This document shows, piece by piece, positions 32,701 to 40,884 of a stretch of 41,163 nt of DNA (position 1 is its first letter; each line of letters starts with the position of its first letter). Both the position numbers and the translations under genes were made by a program. This DNA is from Clostridia bacterium (GTDB taxonomy: Bacteria; Bacillota; Clostridia; RGIG6154), in the NCBI GenBank assembly GCA_017410375.1, contig JAFQQW010000049.1, forward strand, positions 1-41,163, in the 5' to 3' direction. The notes below the pieces were generated by a model. That model was not told the origin of the DNA. It was given only the letters and a program-made list of their open reading frames with translations, and did no database searches.

Positions 32701-34969
32701 AAGCACCTTTGGCAATACCAATTACATGACAAAGCTTCGGGATTGGGGTTCGTTTATCAATCAGTCCTATTTCCCGAACATCGGTGCGCTGATTGATTTG
32801 TATGAAGCAACCGGTGCGCAGAAATATTTAGATGCTGCAGAAAAGGCAGGACAGATCTTAACCACCAGCCTCTGGGCAACCGGTATTGAGGACGGCAAGG
32901 GGGATACACCCTACACCGTAACGGCTGATTATGTGTACAATGTACGCGGATTTATGGAAGCACACAATTTCTGGTGGCACGGCTCAGAGCAATGGCGACT
33001 TGGCGGTGATGACGGGGAAGCAAGAGAATCCAAAGACGGTAAGGTGCGCCTGCCCGAATCCGAAACAGTACCCGGTTGGTTACCCACCCGTGTGGGTCTT
33101 GGCTTAGAGCAGGCTTCTACCTTTAGTGAAGCGCTTAATATTTACATGTCCTCCTGGGCAGGTGACCTGACAAGACTTGCATATTATACAGGAGACACCT
33201 ATTTCAGCGACTGTGCCAGAAATGCCATTGTGGGCAGATTCGGAAATTACGCAGGCTACTATCAGAACCGCTACATGGTGCATCAGATGAAAGAAAGATA
33301 CCCCTACGAGGGTCCTGACTACACCTCCATTTACTGGCATCATATTCCGCCCTTCTTAGCGATGATTGAAGAATTTTTAATCACCGATTTCTGGTATGAA
33401 TCGGGCACTAAAATTGAGTTCCCAAGAATCAGACAGTGCGGATATGCATATTTCTATTCTTCTCAGTACGGCTTTGATGCGGGCAGGATGTATGATGTAG
33501 ACGGCTTGTGGCTGTGGAATGACCGGGATGTGGTTGTCCCCGATTCGGTACAGATTGATTACTTAGCGGCAAGAAAGGACGGGGTGCTTGGCATTTCGCT
33601 TATGAACCGCGACAAAGCTGATTTAACCACCACCGTTTCATTAGGTGCTAAGGTGCCGGGCGGTGCGGAATACAACGGCACAGCAACCTTGTATGATGCT
33701 TCGGGCAACAAATCTACCGTAGAGGTTGTAAACGGCAAATTTACCGTAAATGTACCTGCCAAGGGCATTCAGACCGTAATGCTGAACATAGATGGCGTAA
33801 AAGCACCCAGCTATGCAGGCGGTGAAAACCGAAACGGCAAAGCAGAAATCGGTGCGACCGTTTCCGAGCATACCCGTGGCAGAGGCTATACCTTACAGCT
33901 TTCGGGCGACAACTACTACGCATACATTTATGTAACCGATATGGACGGTAAGAATCCCGATACGGAAGAGTTCCAGTACAGAGCAAACAGTATGACCGTC
34001 ACTTATACGGTTGGCGGTGAAACCAAGACGGTAAAGAGAGACGAATATCCCTTTGAAGTGCTGATTCAGGTGGATGACGTAAACGAAATTTTAACTTATG
34101 AGGTGCAGATTGAAAAGGCAGACGGAACGGTCGAAAACATGGGTGGCGGTGAGTTGATGACCATTGCAAAATCCAATGAGCTTGGCAAAAAGTTTGACGG
34201 TACCGCAATTCCCGGGGCAATCAAAAAGACCGAGGACGGCAAGCCTATGCTTTCGGCAGAAGCCAAAGCGGTTTACAAAGAGCCTTTTGTGATTTCCTAT
34301 TTACAGCAAGGCACAGGCTCGGGTGCGTTCCGTTTTGTAACGCAGAGTAAGAGTATTCCCTTTGCATGCAAAGAAAATCTGCTTGCAGGCTTTACCGCAA
34401 CGGTGGAAATGACCGAAAAGGCAACCGGCAAGGTTACGGTGCTTGAAAGCTATGTGGTGGGCAACGAAATGCGTGCAGACGGAGATGTAACGGTAAAAAT
34501 TGCACCGACCCCCGACTGGCCTTTGGGTGACTATGACAACGACAAGGCAAAAACCCATACCTTTAAGATTACGCTGGCAGACAAGTTTTTGGGTACAGCG
34601 ACCCCGTCTGTAAAGGAAGAAGCACCAAAAGCAACTGTAAGTGGCATGGAATTTGACACCTTTACGGTGGACAGCTATTATGGTCAGGGTTCAGGCAATC
34701 AGCTTTTGCGTTTTGTGATTAAGGCGGATAAAGTTCCCTTTGCCTGCACGGCAGACTGCTTAAAGGGTGCGGTTTGCGTATTGAAAGCAACCGAAAATGC
34801 GAGCGGTAAAGTGATTGAATCCAAAACAACTCTTGCAGGCAACGAAATGCGTGCAGACGGCGGAATTACCCTTTTGGTAAAGCCTACCGACGAATTCCCT
34901 GCAGGGGATTATGACAACGACAAGGCAAAGACACATAAGTTTGTGCTGGAGATTTCACCGGCAAAATGA
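29768..34969 (+). CDS. Large secreted multidomain protein, paralog 2 of the 24353 gene
   Basis: 1733 residues from ATG 29768 (or 1736 from 29759, where AAAGG touches the codon as in paralog 1). It has the same length and domain order as paralog 1: signal peptide (ALCLALLMLISVLPVSAMA), beta module, two stalk repeats with D-R-T-M-V-P-M-R-A and D-R-T-L-V-P-L-R-F, a second beta module, a beta-rich region, the alpha-helical domain (from about residue 803) with WWHGSEQWRLGG, YYQNRYMVHQM and DYTSIYWHHIPP, a beta region and two C-terminal modules. Many long stretches are identical, so the pair arose by duplication. The first stalk region and the C-terminal half are the more diverged parts. A rhamnosidase gene follows after 30 bases without a terminator, suggesting cotranscription. 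Function unknown; probably a polysaccharide-binding or -cleaving surface protein. Confidence 0.75.
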   Translation: MKKGMALCLALLMLISVLPVSAMAATLAESASQTTEKADCVYYVIKPEEFEKTGGWKLDNTASAASYRDLFFYDQGEGNDPASTTLTVPHDGKYNIWVHGKDVANDRPGTRPTTVCVDGKELGKVANHKKEGWAWQQVLAELTGGLHELSFLNLKSWSRFDLVLVTDDLDYIPANTEAELKALEASHPYDPKNVKWTTVDPLAGRPDTEIAVKFNDEWLQFDVPPQLMNDRTMVPMRAIFEKLGCAVSWEDATQTATGVRNGKAVSVTIGSNIALVGGSMVSIDQSAALVNDRTLVPLRFVSEAFGAEVRWDDPSQTVFITADAVKAGYYIGGASYSDYGTWTMSGVNSDGSIYLVGTTPDSRPDGKPVTIDDADPDANKPAIAKINVDKPGKYKLWVRGRDFATNQQGTRFFNVAVNGKMDEKTFGQHKGEGFKWEEAGIYDLTAGENTVAVHDTSGFFARVAGILLCEDLEFVPSNNHVELSAIYPPLDPTEEVKAEYFPTWATADLPSAENTYIETDTTRVVFYTVSDGVHNFVQTEIQTKDASGNWVTTKAKTEEYGYMVLRADSSTVSDTIVNGNATVSSTFTHNGKTYTVNASNMFKMGLADWFVPSAWTKLSDNKVELSFPEQNGVTLKAVWEADGKSDPKVTVTANYVNAGNYSVIASNGREYTPTEYSEMTAPFRIVYKRVPEEPSVLIEQYMSAPMSVVTVPNGNGYISKGVAVDGSDLEAEWVYRQNSEFGFAVRGLKNGMQGGIMAPIMGSPYSKMNAGDSYSFSYRTVNTLEGWYETFTHVTKDIYDVHDYRSNYYNNLNDAIFNTTDLIMDDDYGGWDPIDLAQYNMEGQDLTTSANPLVMVQRYLLTEDAEILDRRAIPNMAFALSRKSNRFKRLKTTGGTWAPYVANPPSEIGEPPVQFTGGTYGALYEMSKGGTPVFAGVAMEKEVGSGFDAIYNNLTYYRYTNDQKYLDAAKVAGDKYIESTFGNTNYMTKLRDWGSFINQSYFPNIGALIDLYEATGAQKYLDAAEKAGQILTTSLWATGIEDGKGDTPYTVTADYVYNVRGFMEAHNFWWHGSEQWRLGGDDGEARESKDGKVRLPESETVPGWLPTRVGLGLEQASTFSEALNIYMSSWAGDLTRLAYYTGDTYFSDCARNAIVGRFGNYAGYYQNRYMVHQMKERYPYEGPDYTSIYWHHIPPFLAMIEEFLITDFWYESGTKIEFPRIRQCGYAYFYSSQYGFDAGRMYDVDGLWLWNDRDVVVPDSVQIDYLAARKDGVLGISLMNRDKADLTTTVSLGAKVPGGAEYNGTATLYDASGNKSTVEVVNGKFTVNVPAKGIQTVMLNIDGVKAPSYAGGENRNGKAEIGATVSEHTRGRGYTLQLSGDNYYAYIYVTDMDGKNPDTEEFQYRANSMTVTYTVGGETKTVKRDEYPFEVLIQVDDVNEILTYEVQIEKADGTVENMGGGELMTIAKSNELGKKFDGTAIPGAIKKTEDGKPMLSAEAKAVYKEPFVISYLQQGTGSGAFRFVTQSKSIPFACKENLLAGFTATVEMTEKATGKVTVLESYVVGNEMRADGDVTVKIAPTPDWPLGDYDNDKAKTHTFKITLADKFLGTATPSVKEEAPKATVSGMEFDTFTVDSYYGQGSGNQLLRFVIKADKVPFACTADCLKGAVCVLKATENASGKVIESKTTLAGNEMRADGGITLLVKPTDEFPAGDYDNDKAKTHKFVLEISPAK
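34277..34966 (+). repeat. Tandem C-terminal protein module, two copies (paralog 2)
   Basis: Same two-copy module as at the end of paralog 1, each copy with N-E-M-R-A-D-G and D-Y-D-N-D-K-A-K-T-H. Coordinates approximate. Confidence 0.7.
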
Positions 34970-34999
34970 TTTTTGAAAAGGAAAAAGGCGGTTTGATTT

Positions 35000-37804
35000 A
35001 TGCAAAAATGGATGGAGCGGTTTTTAAATCCCGAAAATCGGGATAAGCCCAAAATCAGGTACTGGATTCCCCATGGTGTGATGAGCGAAGAGGGCATTGT
35101 AAAGGATGTGGCGGACATTGCTGAGCGCGGTTTTGGCAGTATTGAGGCGGTGTCTATGACCCGTGGGCTGCCCGATGCCTTTTACACCCGTGAAAACACC
35201 TGGGGCAGTAAAATGTGGCTGGAGAAAATCAACATTTTATTGCGTGAGGCGAAAAAGTACGGACTGAAAGTGGACATTTCCAACGGCCCCGGCTGGCCTA
35301 TTGTGGATATCACCGTAACCCATGCCGATGCCGAAACCACCCTTTACGAGCTGGCATACGGATTAAAAATTTTAGAGGCGGGAGAGCGGTATAAGGGCTT
35401 ACCGCCTCTGCCCGAAATTCTGCATGAAGAGGGGACACTTAAATGTCTTGCGGTGTCTATGTACCGTATCAATCCCGTTGGCGAAAAGACTTTGGATTTT
35501 GAGACGTATACGGCACTTCCTACTTCTTGCGAGATAGAGGTTACGGCAGGAGCGGATGGACAGTATGCATTGTTTGCCTTTTACGGCAGACCTGCTGTGC
35601 AAAAGTACGGGGAATTTTATGTAATGGATCATTTTTCGGAAAAGGCGACCGACTCGGTGATGGATTACTGGGAACAAAATATTGTGCCTGCTCTTTCGGA
35701 AAATATAGATGCTTTGGAAAACATTTTCTGTGATTCGTTGGAGTACAGAGTGGATTTAGAGTGGACACGCACCTTTGCAGAGGATTTTGAGGTGCGAAAG
35801 GGGTATAGCATTCTGCCGTATTTGCCCTGCCTTGGCTGTGAGACCAAAAGCATGCCCACAACCATTACATACTTTGCGCGGGAGGGGGTTGTGTATCAGC
35901 CGTCCCGAAACGAGAGCATGTACCCAAGATCCAATTTTTGCTGTTACACCTTTTCAGACAGCATACTTTCGCATAAAGTCAACACCGATTACTTTGAAAT
36001 GACCACCTATCTGTATGCGGAAAAGCATGTGAAGCACATGCAGGAACGTGCCGAAAAAATGGGGATAGGTGTGCGGTATCAGGTGGCGTACGGCAAGCCC
36101 TTAGAGGTGGAGTGCGCGGCACTTTATCCTGCAATTCCCGAAAACGAGGGGATGAATCCGCTGCTTGACCGCTTTCGTTTAATGGCAGGTACGGTGCATT
36201 TGGCAAGAAAACCGCTTTACTCCTTTGAATGTGCGGCAGAAGCCTTTAATTCTTACGGGCAGACCCATGAGGACATTTTGTGGTGGATGAAGCGTGCGTA
36301 TGCAGGAGGAATGAATGCCCAGGTGTTGCACGGTGGGCATTATTGCGGTTACTATGACGGTGATGGTAACCAAAACGGCTTAGGTCCCGGTATCAACTGG
36401 CCCGGCTTTGAGGGCTTTACCAGACGAACCTGGACAAATGCCTGGAACAGAACCTTAGACAAAAAGGGGCAGAGAGAAATATGGAATTATATGGGACGTG
36501 TGAATTTCCTGCTTCGGAATCCCCATAAAGTAGACCTTGCCTTTTACAAGCAGACATATCTGAACAACTGGGCAGGCAAAGGGGACGGCTCGACGCAGGT
36601 TTGTGATTCTAACTGGTTAAACCAATGCGGATTCACCTATGAATTTTTGTCTGCAAAGCTTTTAAAGCACGAAAACTGTAAGGTGAAAAACGGTGTTTTG
36701 GACGCAGACGGAGCAAGCTATAAGGCATTTATCGTGGATAACGAAACCTTTATGGATTATGATTCTGCGCTGGAAATCAAGGAATTGGCAGAAAAGGGGT
36801 TGCCGGTGATTTTTGTGGGTGTGTTGCCTTCAAGGCTTGCCATGCAAAGCGATGCGCATACCGATGCAGAGCTGAGTGCGCTTGTGCGTTCCATTCCCCA
36901 TATCTTTGTGACAAATCTTTGGGTAATTCCGCAAAAATTAAAAGAAATCGGTATTTTGCCCGATATGATGCCCGATACCCCTGCAACACTGTATCCTGTG
37001 CATGTAAAGGTGAATGCTTCTGATTTTTATTATGTATATAACGGCAACATTTTAATGCCACCAGATGAACGAACCAAATATCCCGACCTTGACAAAGAGC
37101 GGATGATGCTTCCCTTTGACGGCTTTCTTTCCCTTTCAGGCAAGGGAGATGTGTATGAGCTGGATGCATTTTCGGGCGCGGTGAAAAAGATACCTGCGGT
37201 GCAACGGGACGGTCATGTGAAATTTGAAACGCATTTTGTGCGGGATGAAGCCAAAGTTTTTGCGGTGCTGCCCAAAGAGGATGCAGAAAAGCTTGGCATT
37301 TCGGGCGAGGAAGAAAAAGCTTTAAAGCAGGTGGCAGAAATGGAGCTTTCCGACTTTACTCTGCACATTACCGAAATTTTACCGCCCGAAAACCGAATCG
37401 GGACATTTTATGAGTCGGTTTATCAAGAAAGAGCACCGATCGCTTTGAACGAATTGAAACCCTGGTGTGAGATAGGAGGCTTAGAGCGCACCTGCGGTAT
37501 CGGGAGGTACAAAACTGTATTTAAGACAGATGAGATTCCGCAAAAGGCAGTTTTGTGTCTGGAAAAGGTGACAGATACCTATAAGGTTTGCGTAAACGGT
37601 GTGGAAATGCCCTTTGCGGACCCGATAAAGAAGGAAACGGATATTTCTTCCGCTCTTAAAACGGGGGAAAACCAAATTGAAATTACCGTATATACTACAC
37701 TCCAGAATGTGGCAAGTTTAGATTTCCTGCTTGCGGAGGGCAAGAAAACAGAGTCGCAAAAAGTCGGACTTTGGGGAAAAGTGAAAGTGAAAATATATGA
37801 TTGA
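35000..37804 (+). CDS. GH106-type alpha-L-rhamnosidase
   Basis: A 934-residue protein without a signal peptide, so probably cytoplasmic. The N-terminal part resembles glycoside hydrolase family 106: KIRYWIPHGVMSEEGIVKDV, then IAERGFGSIEAVSM, then AKKYGLKVDISNGPGWPIV (about residues 85-102), matching the family's P-R-x-W-W-H...GIGGVQI...NGPGW pattern. A C-terminal galactose-binding-like beta domain (about 810-930: CGIGRYKTVFK, VNGVEMPFADP) fits the family's multidomain form. It would remove terminal alpha-L-rhamnose from oligosaccharides. The ribosome binding site is weak (AAAAGGCGG). It follows paralog 2 by 30 bases. Confident on family relation, less on substrate. Confidence 0.75.
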   Translation: MQKWMERFLNPENRDKPKIRYWIPHGVMSEEGIVKDVADIAERGFGSIEAVSMTRGLPDAFYTRENTWGSKMWLEKINILLREAKKYGLKVDISNGPGWPIVDITVTHADAETTLYELAYGLKILEAGERYKGLPPLPEILHEEGTLKCLAVSMYRINPVGEKTLDFETYTALPTSCEIEVTAGADGQYALFAFYGRPAVQKYGEFYVMDHFSEKATDSVMDYWEQNIVPALSENIDALENIFCDSLEYRVDLEWTRTFAEDFEVRKGYSILPYLPCLGCETKSMPTTITYFAREGVVYQPSRNESMYPRSNFCCYTFSDSILSHKVNTDYFEMTTYLYAEKHVKHMQERAEKMGIGVRYQVAYGKPLEVECAALYPAIPENEGMNPLLDRFRLMAGTVHLARKPLYSFECAAEAFNSYGQTHEDILWWMKRAYAGGMNAQVLHGGHYCGYYDGDGNQNGLGPGINWPGFEGFTRRTWTNAWNRTLDKKGQREIWNYMGRVNFLLRNPHKVDLAFYKQTYLNNWAGKGDGSTQVCDSNWLNQCGFTYEFLSAKLLKHENCKVKNGVLDADGASYKAFIVDNETFMDYDSALEIKELAEKGLPVIFVGVLPSRLAMQSDAHTDAELSALVRSIPHIFVTNLWVIPQKLKEIGILPDMMPDTPATLYPVHVKVNASDFYYVYNGNILMPPDERTKYPDLDKERMMLPFDGFLSLSGKGDVYELDAFSGAVKKIPAVQRDGHVKFETHFVRDEAKVFAVLPKEDAEKLGISGEEEKALKQVAEMELSDFTLHITEILPPENRIGTFYESVYQERAPIALNELKPWCEIGGLERTCGIGRYKTVFKTDEIPQKAVLCLEKVTDTYKVCVNGVEMPFADPIKKETDISSALKTGENQIEITVYTTLQNVASLDFLLAEGKKTESQKVGLWGKVKVKIYD

Positions 37805-37833
37805 AAACAGGTGGCGAAAGCCGCCTGTTTTTT
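37804..37833 (+). terminator. Terminator of the paralog 2 / rhamnosidase operon
   Basis: A 12-bp stem (37804-37815 with 37820-37831, one G-T pair), a GAAA loop and a T run of six. The first base of the stem is the last base of the rhamnosidase stop codon. Confidence 0.85.
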
Positions 37834-37839
37834 AAAAAT

Positions 37840-37875
37840 GCGAACGATTTGATAAAAAGTGCGAACGATTTGATA
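37840..37875 (+). promoter_or_regulatory. Activator-site candidate: 15-bp direct repeats 21 bases apart
   Basis: GCGAACGATTTGATA occurs exactly at 37840-37854 and 37861-37875. The phase is 21 bases, two helical turns, and the second copy ends at the base before the -35 box. This is the geometry of an AraC-type activator next to RNA polymerase. Confidence 0.6.
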
Positions 37876-37904
37876 TAGACTTTGGGGGATTCGGATGTTA
37901 TAAT
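37876..37904 (+). promoter_or_regulatory. Promoter of the GH16-SLH gene
   Basis: TAGACT (37876-37881), a 17-base spacer and TATAAT (37899-37904), with TG one base upstream as an extended -10. The -35 box is imperfect, which fits an activated promoter. Confidence 0.7.
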
Positions 37905-37935
37905 ATAGATACAATCTTTAAAGGAGGATGAAAGT

Positions 37936-40884
37936 ATGAAAAGAACAATTGCACTCTTGTTGGTTGCTTTGATGCTGTTTTCGGCGTTGCCTGTTTTTGC
38001 AAGCAAGACCGCAGAGCAGGAATTTTCAACCGACAAAATTAAAGGAGAGGTGATTATTCCCTTTACCGATGCGGAAACAGAAGGCGAATACAAGCCCTCT
38101 ACTGTAGTAAAGGGTTATGACGGTGGTGCTCATTACTGGGGCGGTAAAGCTGTAACGTATAACCTGACAGGCATCAAGAAAGGCAGATATGAGCTGTTTT
38201 TCTGGGTTTGCCCGCATCCGGTTTGTGTGGAAAAATTAGAATTTGAAATTCTGCATGCAGGCGAAACCGCAAAGGCTGTGGTATATCAGGCTACAGACGA
38301 GGGTGAAACCGTAGAACCCGGCTGGGTATCTTTGGGCGTGTATGAATTTTCGGGCGACGGCACGGAATATGCCAAAATGCTGGAGGCGAGCGGAACTACC
38401 CGTCAGTCGGCTGTTAAGTTTGCACCGACTAAGAAGGATGTAACCGTTTACACCGAACCTGTTGTAGAAGAAAAAGAAGAAAATGTAAATGATGAAGGCG
38501 TTCCGGTTATCGGCGACAAAAAGCCCGACTCCACTTCCAAACTCAAAGACATTGAAGTGTTGCCTGCAGGTAAATGCAGATGGGAAGGCGACTGGAAATT
38601 CAGCTCTGCTGTACTCGGACCTATGACGGAATATCCCAACAGCTTATGGATTGCAGGAGTAGGCGAAGAAGCCACTGTTACATACAACCCCCAAATCGAA
38701 GCGGTTGGCGACGTAAACGTTTTCGTATACCTTTTGTGGTGGCACGAAAATCAGAATCCTAACGTGAAATACGAGGTGCATCACAACGGCAAAGTAGATA
38801 CCGTGATGTTAGACCCCACAACCCTTACCGAAAGCTCCTGGGTATACCTCGGAACCTTTGACTTTGCAGGGGATATGGACAAAGAATTCGTAAAACTTAT
38901 TTGTCAGCAGGATGAAAATGTGAAGGGTAACACCAGAGCATCTACCGTTATGTTTGAAATTGTAAATACCGAGGGCGGTATCTGGCAGACTAAATATGTA
39001 ACACCTTATGAGAGCATTGAAACCTTGATCGACAAGGGTAAAATGGCTGCACTCAACAAGTTTGACGACATGAAAGACCACTGGGCATATTACGATGTGG
39101 AATACATGGCAAACGAAGGTCTTGTTTCGGGCGTTTCGGAAACCGAATTTGACCCCGAAGCACAAATTACAAGAGCAGAATATGTGACCATTTTGGACAG
39201 AGCTTTGGGCTATGAACTGGTGACCGGTGCGTCTTATGCCGATGTTCCGCAAGACCAATGGTATGCAACCTATGTGGCAACCGCAAAAGAAAACGGACTG
39301 CTTAACGGCTTGCCGACCGACGACGGTTTTAAGCCTGAACAGCCCATTACCCGTCAGGAAATGGCACTCTTTACCTACAATGCAATTCAGCAGATTGGCA
39401 GAAATGACGAATGGCTTGCGGATATGCCCGACGATTACGCAAAATTCACCGACACAGCAGAAGTTTCTGATTGGGCAGAAGAAGCGCTGAAATACTTAAT
39501 TAAAACAGGTATCATTAAAGGTACAACCGAAACCACCGTTTCGGCACTGGAAAATGCAACCAGAGCACAGGGTGCGGTAATCTTAAAGAGATTTATGTCT
39601 TACTTCGTATGGGCAGGCCCTCCGACAGACCAGGAATGGGTTATGACCTTTAATGATGAATTTAACGGCACCGAAATGGACTGGTCTGTATGGCGTTCCG
39701 ACTCCTCTTCTCCCGGACACATTCAGTCTTCCAGATGGCCTGAAAACGTTGAAGTGCACGATGGTGCGGTACATCTTGTAATCAGACACGAAGAAAAAGG
39801 CGGTAAGGAATGGACAGCAGGCTCTGTATGGGTTCGCCCCGAAGTGTTTGCGCAGAAATACGGCTACTGGGAAGCTCGTTATAAAATTGCGGCATCCTCC
39901 GGTATCAACAACTCCTTCTGGACTTATTCTTCACACACACATAACATCCACAGAGAAACGGGAACAGGCAGACATTTCGAATTAGATATTAACGAAGGAC
40001 ATTATCCGAACACTGTAAACATGACCTATCACAGTGATTTTGAAACAGGTAAGAACAAATCTTATTCCAGCACCTATGTTTCGCCCTACGATTTGTCGGT
40101 AGATTACCATACCTATGCATTGGAATGGACACCCGAAGAATTGAGATTCTATCATGATGGTGTATTGAGAAGTACACAGAAGAACTTAAATGCAAATCAG
40201 CTTCAGTACCCGTATCTGTCTTCTGCAGTATTAAACTGGGCAGGTAAGGCAACCGACAGAACAGACGGCACAGCACAGATTGTAGACTATGTCCGTATCT
40301 GGCAGAAGAAGGAAAATATGGATGATCCCACATTGAATTTCAAGGGTGAACCGATGGTTGGCGTTGGCCCTGCTGAGCAGAAGCCGGGAGCAGGCACTTC
40401 GGATTCCGGGGTTGCCGGCGGTGCAGGTGCTGCTTCGGAAACGGTAGAATTTAAAACCACCACACAAACCTTTGCCGGCGAAATCGTTGTCCCCTTTGAC
40501 AGCGAAAGCGTAGTTAAGGAAGGCGAATGGAAAGCTTCTACTGTCGTTAAAGGCTTTGATGGCGGTGCCCATTACTGGTCAGGTATGTCCGGTAGTATAA
40601 CCTATAAGGCCGAGGGCCTTAAAAAAGGCAAGTATGATGTGTATTACTGGCTTTGTCCCTATGGCTCCAGCACAGCAGAGCTTGTGAATCTTGAAATCAA
40701 CGCAAACGGCGAGAAAAAGGTAGTTGCAAGCCGCCAGATGTTGCATGATGGCGAAACTGTGGAAGCAGGCTGGGTGAAGCTCGGCACCTTCGACTTTAAG
40801 GCAGACGGCAGCGAATATGTGAAAGCATTCCCGGATACGGGTACATTCAGAACTTCGGCAGTCAAATTCGTTCCTGTTAAGTAA
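37936..40884 (+). CDS. Surface-anchored GH16 glycoside hydrolase with three SLH domains and golvesin-like modules
   Basis: A 982-residue protein with signal peptide MKRTIALLLVALMLFSALPVFA. Residues about 30-165 and 835-982 are clearly duplicate beta modules (both contain STVVKG[YF]DGGAHYW and GETVE[PA]GWV-LG); a third, more diverged copy is at about 203-345. These look like golvesin-type or carbohydrate-binding folds. Three SLH domains (376-557) should attach the protein to secondary cell-wall polymer. A GH16 catalytic domain spans about 567-793, with the active-site pattern E682-L-D684-I-N-E687 and WPENVEV and YGYWEARYKI upstream. Family members cleave beta-1,3/1,4-glucans, agars or galactans; the substrate is undetermined. 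AAAGGAGG precedes the start. Confidence 0.88.
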   Translation: MKRTIALLLVALMLFSALPVFASKTAEQEFSTDKIKGEVIIPFTDAETEGEYKPSTVVKGYDGGAHYWGGKAVTYNLTGIKKGRYELFFWVCPHPVCVEKLEFEILHAGETAKAVVYQATDEGETVEPGWVSLGVYEFSGDGTEYAKMLEASGTTRQSAVKFAPTKKDVTVYTEPVVEEKEENVNDEGVPVIGDKKPDSTSKLKDIEVLPAGKCRWEGDWKFSSAVLGPMTEYPNSLWIAGVGEEATVTYNPQIEAVGDVNVFVYLLWWHENQNPNVKYEVHHNGKVDTVMLDPTTLTESSWVYLGTFDFAGDMDKEFVKLICQQDENVKGNTRASTVMFEIVNTEGGIWQTKYVTPYESIETLIDKGKMAALNKFDDMKDHWAYYDVEYMANEGLVSGVSETEFDPEAQITRAEYVTILDRALGYELVTGASYADVPQDQWYATYVATAKENGLLNGLPTDDGFKPEQPITRQEMALFTYNAIQQIGRNDEWLADMPDDYAKFTDTAEVSDWAEEALKYLIKTGIIKGTTETTVSALENATRAQGAVILKRFMSYFVWAGPPTDQEWVMTFNDEFNGTEMDWSVWRSDSSSPGHIQSSRWPENVEVHDGAVHLVIRHEEKGGKEWTAGSVWVRPEVFAQKYGYWEARYKIAASSGINNSFWTYSSHTHNIHRETGTGRHFELDINEGHYPNTVNMTYHSDFETGKNKSYSSTYVSPYDLSVDYHTYALEWTPEELRFYHDGVLRSTQKNLNANQLQYPYLSSAVLNWAGKATDRTDGTAQIVDYVRIWQKKENMDDPTLNFKGEPMVGVGPAEQKPGAGTSDSGVAGGAGAASETVEFKTTTQTFAGEIVVPFDSESVVKEGEWKASTVVKGFDGGAHYWSGMSGSITYKAEGLKKGKYDVYYWLCPYGSSTAELVNLEINANGEKKVVASRQMLHDGETVEAGWVKLGTFDFKADGSEYVKAFPDTGTFRTSAVKFVPVK

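Noticed and set aside
37840-37875. CRISPR-like repeat
   Set aside because: Only two copies with a six-base gap; fits an activator site instead.
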